Part shown: positions 13,490 through 17,761 of the stretch, one piece after another
How positions within the stretch are numbered: position 1 is the first letter of the stretch
Layout of the letters: each line of letters starts with the position of its first letter
The notes under the pieces: generated by a model
Told to the model about the DNA's origin: nothing
Seen by the model: only the letters and a program-made list of their open reading frames with translations
Databases searched by the model: none
Origin: Methanocorpusculum sp.
Lineage (GTDB): Archaea; Halobacteriota; Methanomicrobia; Methanomicrobiales; Methanocorpusculaceae
Assembly: GCA_017622255.1 (NCBI GenBank)
Contig: JAGARL010000003.1
Coordinates: 1-17,761 of the forward strand
Direction of reading: 5' to 3'
DNA: 17,761 nucleotides
Made by a program: the position numbers and the translations under genes

Positions 13490-14485
13490 TTATGGTTTCA
13501 TAACCTCGCCGATGAGTTCGGTAATCGATTCGTACTGTCCGCAGACATCGAAGCTGAAGAAGCTTCTCGGACACTGGGCGTAGCATGCTCCGCACTTGAT
13601 ACAGAGGTCACGCTCGACCTGCGGCTTGCCGTACTGCATGGTGATTGCACGGACGGTACATGCTGCTGCACAGCTTCCACAGCCCATACAGAGGCCCTGG
13701 TTGATGACTTCGGTCATCAGGTCGCAGCCGCATGCTTCGGTTCCTGCTGCTGCAAGGTTCATTAACGGGGTAAGGTATGCGGTTGCAAGTGCCTTCTGCT
13801 CGTCGTTTCCTTTGAGTAACAGGTATGCCATTAAACAGACGTTTCTAATCTGCTGCGGGGTTGGTGCACATGCCGGGATGTAGACATCGACCTTGATAAG
13901 GTCTCCGATTGGGACAAAGCCCTCGTGCTGCGGCTGGTTCTGCTGACCACCGCGGCAGAAACGGGTAGTGTTTCCGTAGCATGCACATCCGCCGAGAGCA
14001 ACAACAATCTTTGCTCTCTCACGGGTTTCTAAAATCTCTTCCATAGAGCACTCGTCGTTAATACAGACAGAACCCTCAACTAATGCGACATCCATCTCCG
14101 GGATGTGACGTACATCAGCAAGAGTCAGACAGTAGACGAGATCTGCGTATTTATCGAGGATTGTGAGTAATCCTTCGTAGTTATCTGCAAGGGACACGAG
14201 ACATCCGGTACATCCGCTCATGTGAACGTGTCCTACAGTAATCTTGTCAGCCACTGGCTTCTCCTCCTTAGGTTTTTGAATAATATGCTTTTGTTCGACC
14301 GGTTCGACATTGCCTGCTGCCGGCTGTGCAGCTGGGGCTTCTGCTTTCACTTCTGCTTTCGGCTGCTCAACTGGCTTTTCGACAATTTTGTCAGCTGGTT
14401 TTGCACCAGGCTTTGCGTCCTGTTTTCCCTCGCTGACACTCTCTTTACCGAACAGTAAGCTTTTGAGTTTATCTAATAATCCCAT
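13490..14485 (-). CDS. frhG: F420-reducing hydrogenase, small subunit, with long N-terminal extension
   Basis: A 331-residue electron-transfer subunit. The core begins at about 81 and has the proximal-cluster motif SGCTGC (C92, C95), GGCACYG (C167, C169) and PACAPTP (C206). A C-terminal ferredoxin domain carries two [4Fe-4S] sets: C266, C269, C272, C276 and C295, C298, C301, C305. Residues 1-80 are unusual: an amphipathic MGLLDKLKSLLFG, then about 65 residues of Lys/Glu/Pro/Ala low complexity. The extension is supported by an AGGAG site 9 bases before this ATG and the absence of internal Met until 89. Typical FrhG proteins are about 230-275 residues. The extension may tether the complex to the membrane or another protein. 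Next to frhD with a 3-base gap. Confidence 0.95.
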   Translation of the reverse strand: MGLLDKLKSLLFGKESVSEGKQDAKPGAKPADKIVEKPVEQPKAEVKAEAPAAQPAAGNVEPVEQKHIIQKPKEEKPVADKITVGHVHMSGCTGCLVSLADNYEGLLTILDKYADLVYCLTLADVRHIPEMDVALVEGSVCINDECSMEEILETRERAKIVVALGGCACYGNTTRFCRGGQQNQPQHEGFVPIGDLIKVDVYIPACAPTPQQIRNVCLMAYLLLKGNDEQKALATAYLTPLMNLAAAGTEACGCDLMTEVINQGLCMGCGSCAAACTVRAITMQYGKPQVERDLCIKCGACYAQCPRSFFSFDVCGQYESITELIGEVMKP

Positions 14486-14488
14486 TGT

Positions 14489-14971
14489 TTAAGCTCCTAT
14501 TTCCTGTAAAATGACAGATACAGTTTTGGGAACGGCTCCTTCGACCTCCGGGCTCAGTTCGAGAACAAAGTCCTCGGAATCCGGAGCTGGAATACACGCG
14601 GGCTGGCACCCAATGATAACAATGTCCATTTTTCCTTTCAGTCTGCCGATCGGGTCAAGCAGATTTCCGGAATGGGCGTCCATGTAACGCTCTTCCCTGC
14701 CTTCAGGCAGAAGGTCGGCTGGGATTTTCGTCACGTCTCCGGGTTTACCCCCGAAGTCCATGCAATCCACAATAATCAACTTCTTAGTTACCTCAGGCTC
14801 CAGCATGGAAAAGATGAGGTGGGGGCCTCCAAGGCCGACATCCATTGCTTTTACATTGTCTGGGAGTTCGTGGTCAGCTAAAGCTCTGATTACTGCAGGA
14901 CCAAATCCGTCATCGCCAAAGAGTTCGTTACCGACTCCGGCTATTATTATTTCTGGGAATAGGCCATCCAT
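14489..14971 (-). CDS. frhD: F420 hydrogenase maturation protease
   Basis: A 160-residue HycI/HybD-type endopeptidase. It has the N-terminal motif GVGNELFGDDGFG (12-24), D69 in the VDCMDFG stretch and H100 in DAHSGN, the probable nickel-sensing residues. It removes the C-terminal tail of FrhA after NiFe insertion, acting in the cytoplasm and not part of the final enzyme. It begins 10 bases after the frhA stop. I see no strong ribosome site before its ATG, so translation may depend on coupling to frhA. Confidence 0.95.
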   Translation of the reverse strand: MDGLFPEIIIAGVGNELFGDDGFGPAVIRALADHELPDNVKAMDVGLGGPHLIFSMLEPEVTKKLIIVDCMDFGGKPGDVTKIPADLLPEGREERYMDAHSGNLLDPIGRLKGKMDIVIIGCQPACIPAPDSEDFVLELSPEVEGAVPKTVSVILQEIGA

Positions 14972-14981
14972 TGTATATTAC

Positions 14982-16349
14982 TTACTCAAGGAGCTTCTGT
15001 GCAACAAGCTTGTTGTCTTCATCCAGTACAATCATGTGGGTTGCACAGGAGACACACGGGTCGTATGCACGGACAATAACTTCTGCGAGCTCCCATGGTG
15101 CGCCAGTGAGTGCACGGCTGCAGGTTGGGAAGTTCCAGGTGGTCGGGACGAGCATAGAGAACCACTCGACTTTGCCGTTGCGGACCTTTGCAAGGTGAAC
15201 GTCTGCTCCGCGTGGTGCTTCGTTGGATGCCCATCCGATAGAACCGTCACCCTGTGGGATAACGTCTGCAACGACGGATCCGCTGGTGTTGAGTGCGTCG
15301 GCTGCCTCGATCATCTTGTAGACAGAGTCCATGTACTCCATCTCGCGAGCGATGTTTAAGCCGATTGCGCCCTTACGGTCGTAGTTCTTGAAGATAGACA
15401 TACGTGCGCGTGGACCGACTTCGACCGGCTGGCCGTCGTAGAGTGGGACACCAGTGCATGCCTGCATCTGCGGCCATGCCTTGGTTCCTGCCTTGGTGGT
15501 TCCGCCAACTGGGTATGCTTCATCCTCAAGGGTGATTTCTTCTTCGCCCATGTACCAGTCCCATGGTCTGACTTCAAGCCAGCGTGCTGGGTCCCAGGTC
15601 GGGTGCTCATCGAGGGAGGAGCTTCCGTACATTGGGTCGGTTGCCATGTATCCCTGCTGGTGGTAACCGAGGTCCTTCGGGATTGCAACTTCGCGTCCGC
15701 ACATCTCTGCCCAGTCGCGCTTGCCGTAGTTCTCGAAGACTGCGATCATGAATTCCATCTGCTCACGTGCGAGCGGGAGTGCCTGCTTTGCAAGGTCGAG
15801 GACCTTTGCCTTTGCACGTGGAGTGATGTTCTTGTACATACCACCAACGCGTGGGTTGGACGGGTGGACTGCTTCGCCGCCGACGATCTCACCGATGGTC
15901 TGACCGATCATACGGAGAGTCTGGATGCGCTTTGCAACAGATCTGACCGGCTCCTCTGGGGAGAACGGGTTGATCTTGGAGTCAGTACCTGGGAGGTACA
16001 TATCCGGCAGTGCAAGGATGTCATGCAGTGCGTGGGAGTGCAGTCTGTTTGCTGCCTGCAGAATGATACGCAGAAGGTATGCGTCGTCTGGAATCTCAAC
16101 ACCCATGGATGCTTCCATAGCCTCAGTTGCGGCAAGGGTGTGGGCAATCGGACAGATACCGCACACACGGGAAGCGATCTTTGGAACCTGCTCATAGGTC
16201 TTTCCGATGGCAAGCTTCTCTACTCCACGAACCGGGGTGATAGAAAGCCAGTCTCCGCGCTCGATGATGCCTTCATCGTTGACCTTTAAAACGAGTTTGG
16301 AGTGACCTTCATGTCTGGTGGTCGGGGAAATTTCTACTACTTTCGACAA
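14982..16349 (-). CDS. frhA: F420-reducing hydrogenase, large NiFe subunit (TTG start)
   Basis: A 455-residue catalytic subunit that splits H2 at a NiFe centre. Metal ligands are C63 and C66 (RVCGICP) and C432 and C435 (DPCVSCATH). Maturation is expected to cut after H438 and remove 17 residues. The fourth-ligand region uses cysteine codons only; no selenocysteine. The start codon is TTG: the N-terminus ISPTTRHEGH sits at the position expected for FrhA, no in-frame ATG is nearby, and GAGG lies 8 bases upstream. An ATG at 16363 is out of frame. First gene of frhADGB; its product feeds F420H2 to the methanogenic reductases and, when oxygen is present, to the FprA-type oxidase. Confidence 0.96.
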   Translation of the reverse strand: MSKVVEISPTTRHEGHSKLVLKVNDEGIIERGDWLSITPVRGVEKLAIGKTYEQVPKIASRVCGICPIAHTLAATEAMEASMGVEIPDDAYLLRIILQAANRLHSHALHDILALPDMYLPGTDSKINPFSPEEPVRSVAKRIQTLRMIGQTIGEIVGGEAVHPSNPRVGGMYKNITPRAKAKVLDLAKQALPLAREQMEFMIAVFENYGKRDWAEMCGREVAIPKDLGYHQQGYMATDPMYGSSSLDEHPTWDPARWLEVRPWDWYMGEEEITLEDEAYPVGGTTKAGTKAWPQMQACTGVPLYDGQPVEVGPRARMSIFKNYDRKGAIGLNIAREMEYMDSVYKMIEAADALNTSGSVVADVIPQGDGSIGWASNEAPRGADVHLAKVRNGKVEWFSMLVPTTWNFPTCSRALTGAPWELAEVIVRAYDPCVSCATHMIVLDEDNKLVAQKLLE

Positions 16350-16389
16350 TGTTTTCGCCTCATCCTAAGTTATTTAGGGTATTCAAACA

Positions 16390-16398
16390 GCTATACAG
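16390..16398 (-). promoter_or_regulatory. Candidate TATA box of frhADGB
   Basis: Minus-strand CTGTATAGC, about 44 bases upstream of the TTG start. It predicts a leader near 19 bases that contains the GAGG ribosome site. A neighbouring TAATATTT (about 16401-16408) is an alternative, giving a leader near 30 bases. Confidence 0.4.
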
Positions 16399-16430
16399 AA
16401 ATATTACCATTGTCCTTTTGGATTAATGAC

Positions 16431-16446
16431 ACGTACCGAGGTACGT
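16431..16446. promoter_or_regulatory. Perfect palindrome upstream of frhA, possible operator
   Basis: ACGTACC-GA-GGTACGT: two perfect 7-base arms with a 2-base centre. It lies about 35 bases upstream of the candidate TATA box and about 80 from the frhA start, a position suited to an activator or a roadblock regulator. No transcription factor is known to me for this sequence. Confidence 0.45.
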
Positions 16447-16582
16447 TATGTATTATCTCTTAATTGAGCGATATTAAAGATTCTCATCCCCTTTTGGAAA
16501 ACAACCCGCAAATGGAGCGTTAACAGAGTTACAATCACACGAATGATGAAAATCGTATCACTCAAATGCCCCCTATTGAACA

Positions 16583-16613
16583 TTGCGTCATACGAAATCG
16601 AGAAATGACGCAA
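16583..16613. repeat. 9-bp inverted repeat in the mptA-frhA gap
   Basis: TTGCGTCAT (16583-16591) and ATGACGCAA (16605-16613) are perfect inverted arms around a 13-base loop. It lies past the mptA terminator T-tracts and about 235 bases above frhA. It may be a stem of a small RNA, or paired binding half-sites. Confidence 0.5.
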
Positions 16614-16650
16614 ATTAAACCCGAAATCAAAATGCGCTTGATTAAAATCT

Positions 16651-16664
16651 GTAAAATAAAAAAA
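16651..16664 (-). terminator. T-tract terminator of mptA
   Basis: Minus-strand T7 and T4 runs start about 25 bases after the mptA stop at 16689, a typical archaeal oligo-T signal. Confidence 0.6.
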
Positions 16665-16688
16665 TAAGAGTTTTTTGAAGAGATTGAA

Positions 16689-17624
16689 TTATGCGTTCAG
16701 TTCGCTTCTGAGCTCAGCAAGGGTTGCATCGCGCTCTGCGTATGCATCGTGCTGGTGGATACTCTCTTCATTGGTCTGACGAAGGGTAACGCGGGTCTCT
16801 CCCGGAAGGTCTGCAAAGTTTGCAACGACCTGGCGTGCCATCTCACGAACACAGTCCTCGACGAAGCGTGCGTTCTTGTGGGCTGCCATAACGACGTAGC
16901 TCTCGTCTCCACGCTTTAACAGCTCGTAGATTCTTGCACTCATGGAGTCCTTTAAGACGTTGATAACCTTGTCAAGCGGGACAATGGTCTCGCCGTCGGT
17001 TTCGATGGATAAGAATCCGCGTCCGCGCTGGTTGTGGGAAGCCATCGGGATCTCCTGGAAGAATGCCTCAATCTTCTCTTTCGGAATATCGAGCTGTTCC
17101 ATAACATGCATTGCGTGGTCCTTCATGATGTTCTGTGCACACGGGCATGCAGTGATACCGGTAACTTCAGCACCGATGCTCTTTCTGACAATCGGGTTGT
17201 TGTTGTTACGCTGTGCGATTGCATGTGCATAAACATTGACGACTTCCTGACAGGTGGTCTTGGAAACCGGGGTCTCGCGGTTCATCATGTAGCAGCTGTG
17301 CATGAAAACTTCAGTCTGCTCTGCATACTCATGGTGGTCTAAGAGCTTCTTTGCGACAACACCGCAGATGTCTTCAATTCCTTTGACCTCGCCGTTAGTT
17401 GCCTGCTGAAGGACTTCATCAATTACTTCGAAGTTTCTGGAAAGGTTTGCACCTTTCAGGCTGCTTGGCAGATCGACGAACACGTCAAATTCAGAAATGA
17501 AGATTCCTGGACGTGACTTTCCTGGTCTCGCCACTTCGACGAGTTTCTTGACATTTTTCACACCAACACGCGTAAGGCTGATTCTTACATCAGGCGCGGT
17601 GGACTGAACATCTGGTAGTGACAT
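16689..17624 (-). CDS. mptA: GTP cyclohydrolase MptA (type IV)
   Basis: A 311-residue Fe(II)-dependent cyclohydrolase of the FolE2-related archaeal type. It converts GTP to 7,8-dihydroneopterin 2',3'-cyclic phosphate, the first pterin step toward tetrahydromethanopterin. Recognised stretches are GVKNVKKLVE (21-30), GANLSRNFEV (58-67), GITACPCAQ (156-164) with the metal-binding region, and ASHNQRGRG with H197. A TATA box is about 87 bases upstream of the ATG, so unlike its neighbours this gene should have a leader of about 60 bases; a weak AAAGGA lies roughly 11 bases before the ATG. Monocistronic as far as seen. Confidence 0.95.
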   Translation of the reverse strand: MSLPDVQSTAPDVRISLTRVGVKNVKKLVEVARPGKSRPGIFISEFDVFVDLPSSLKGANLSRNFEVIDEVLQQATNGEVKGIEDICGVVAKKLLDHHEYAEQTEVFMHSCYMMNRETPVSKTTCQEVVNVYAHAIAQRNNNNPIVRKSIGAEVTGITACPCAQNIMKDHAMHVMEQLDIPKEKIEAFFQEIPMASHNQRGRGFLSIETDGETIVPLDKVINVLKDSMSARIYELLKRGDESYVVMAAHKNARFVEDCVREMARQVVANFADLPGETRVTLRQTNEESIHQHDAYAERDATLAELRSELNA

Positions 17625-17682
17625 TATCTATCGTGTCCTTTCCCGTCAACTTCTGCGTTCTATTTGCAGGGAAGTTTAACGT

Positions 17683-17715
17683 GTATCTATCTGTATTGGT
17701 ATCTGTCTATATAAC
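17683..17715 (-). promoter_or_regulatory. mptA TATA box inside an imperfect tandem repeat
   Basis: The minus-strand TATA box GTTATATAG lies at 17707-17715. On the plus strand, 17683-17698 and 17699-17714 are adjacent 16-base units that match at 12 of 16 positions (GTATCTATCTGT, GTATCTGTCTAT). One unit covers the TATA box and the other the predicted transcription start, so a repeated operator is possible. GATAGATA recurs just before the ATG (17626-17633). Confidence 0.45.
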
Positions 17716-17761
17716 TTTTTGTTTCGTATTCTGTCTCATGTGATAAAAGCACCTCTCATGA

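Larger units (their letters stand above)
16350..16688. other. Intergenic region between mptA and frhA
   Basis: A 339-base AT-rich gap without a credible reading frame or known RNA. It holds the frhA promoter region at its low-coordinate end, a perfect palindrome (16431-16446), two CCTTTTGGA copies (16414-16422 and 16490-16498), a 9-bp inverted repeat (16583-16613) and mptA T-tracts (16651-16664). Its length and repeat content are unusual for this compact window; an unannotated small RNA is possible. Confidence 0.6.

Noticed and set aside
12566..13765. A 399-codon open frame on the plus strand across frhB and frhG
   Set aside because: It is antisense to two strongly conserved hydrogenase genes, has no family resemblance, and is cysteine-rich in the manner of a reverse-frame shadow. 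It arises from the codon bias of the frh genes.
14760..16289. Long plus-strand frames (199 and 228 codons) opposite frhA and frhD
   Set aside because: Same explanation: they lie wholly antisense to genes with intact catalytic motifs and show no ribosome site or domain.

Overview
The window comes from a hydrogenotrophic methanogenic archaeon. Marker genes are the F420-reducing hydrogenase operon frhADGB, the archaeal GTP cyclohydrolase mptA (methanopterin pathway), F420H2 oxidase-type flavo-diiron proteins, the CTP-dependent riboflavin kinase and the archaeal mevalonate entry genes. Gene content, moderate GC and the form of FrhG suggest Methanomicrobiales, possibly near Methanocorpusculum. That placement is from memory of these families, not from a search. 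No tRNA, rRNA, CRISPR array, transposase or phage gene was seen.

Layout. 1-469 is non-coding: a GC-rich structured stretch, a small hairpin, a CGAAAA-rich repeat tail and a long T-tract terminator. 470-1815 (minus) is a rubredoxin and flavo-diiron protein pair. It is divergent from a second flavo-diiron protein (F420H2 oxidase, 1941-3167, plus). 3292-4263 (minus) is a DUF475/TerC-like membrane protein, divergent from a DUF2115-like protein (4346-4951) that is followed by a CPA2 cation/proton antiporter (5021-6292). 6328-8142 (minus) is a YgiQ-type radical SAM protein. 8280-8942 (minus) is a winged-helix/CTP-dependent riboflavin kinase. 9054-12366 (plus) is a tight operon of HTH regulator, HMG-CoA synthase, thiolase and DUF35 protein. 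12599-16349 (minus) is frhA-frhD-frhG-frhB. 16689-17624 (minus) is mptA.

How the genes fit together. FrhADGB reduces F420 with H2, and an FprA-type enzyme can burn F420H2 to remove O2; RibK supplies FMN/FAD for these flavoenzymes; MptA starts the pterin of tetrahydromethanopterin. Thiolase, HMG-CoA synthase and the DUF35 scaffold are the known channelling complex that starts isoprenoid lipid synthesis.

The most notable non-coding observations are: (i) a four-copy intergenic repeat with a GYAGG-9 nt-CCTAC core, placed at gene 3' ends and contributing T-tracts to converging genes; (ii) a perfect 8-8-8 inverted repeat centred on the ribK start, a good autoregulatory operator candidate; (iii) a perfect palindrome upstream of frhA; (iv) an imperfect tandem repeat over the mptA TATA box. 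The most notable protein oddity is an ~80-residue N-terminal extension on FrhG that begins with an amphipathic segment. I found no clear new multi-gene system.
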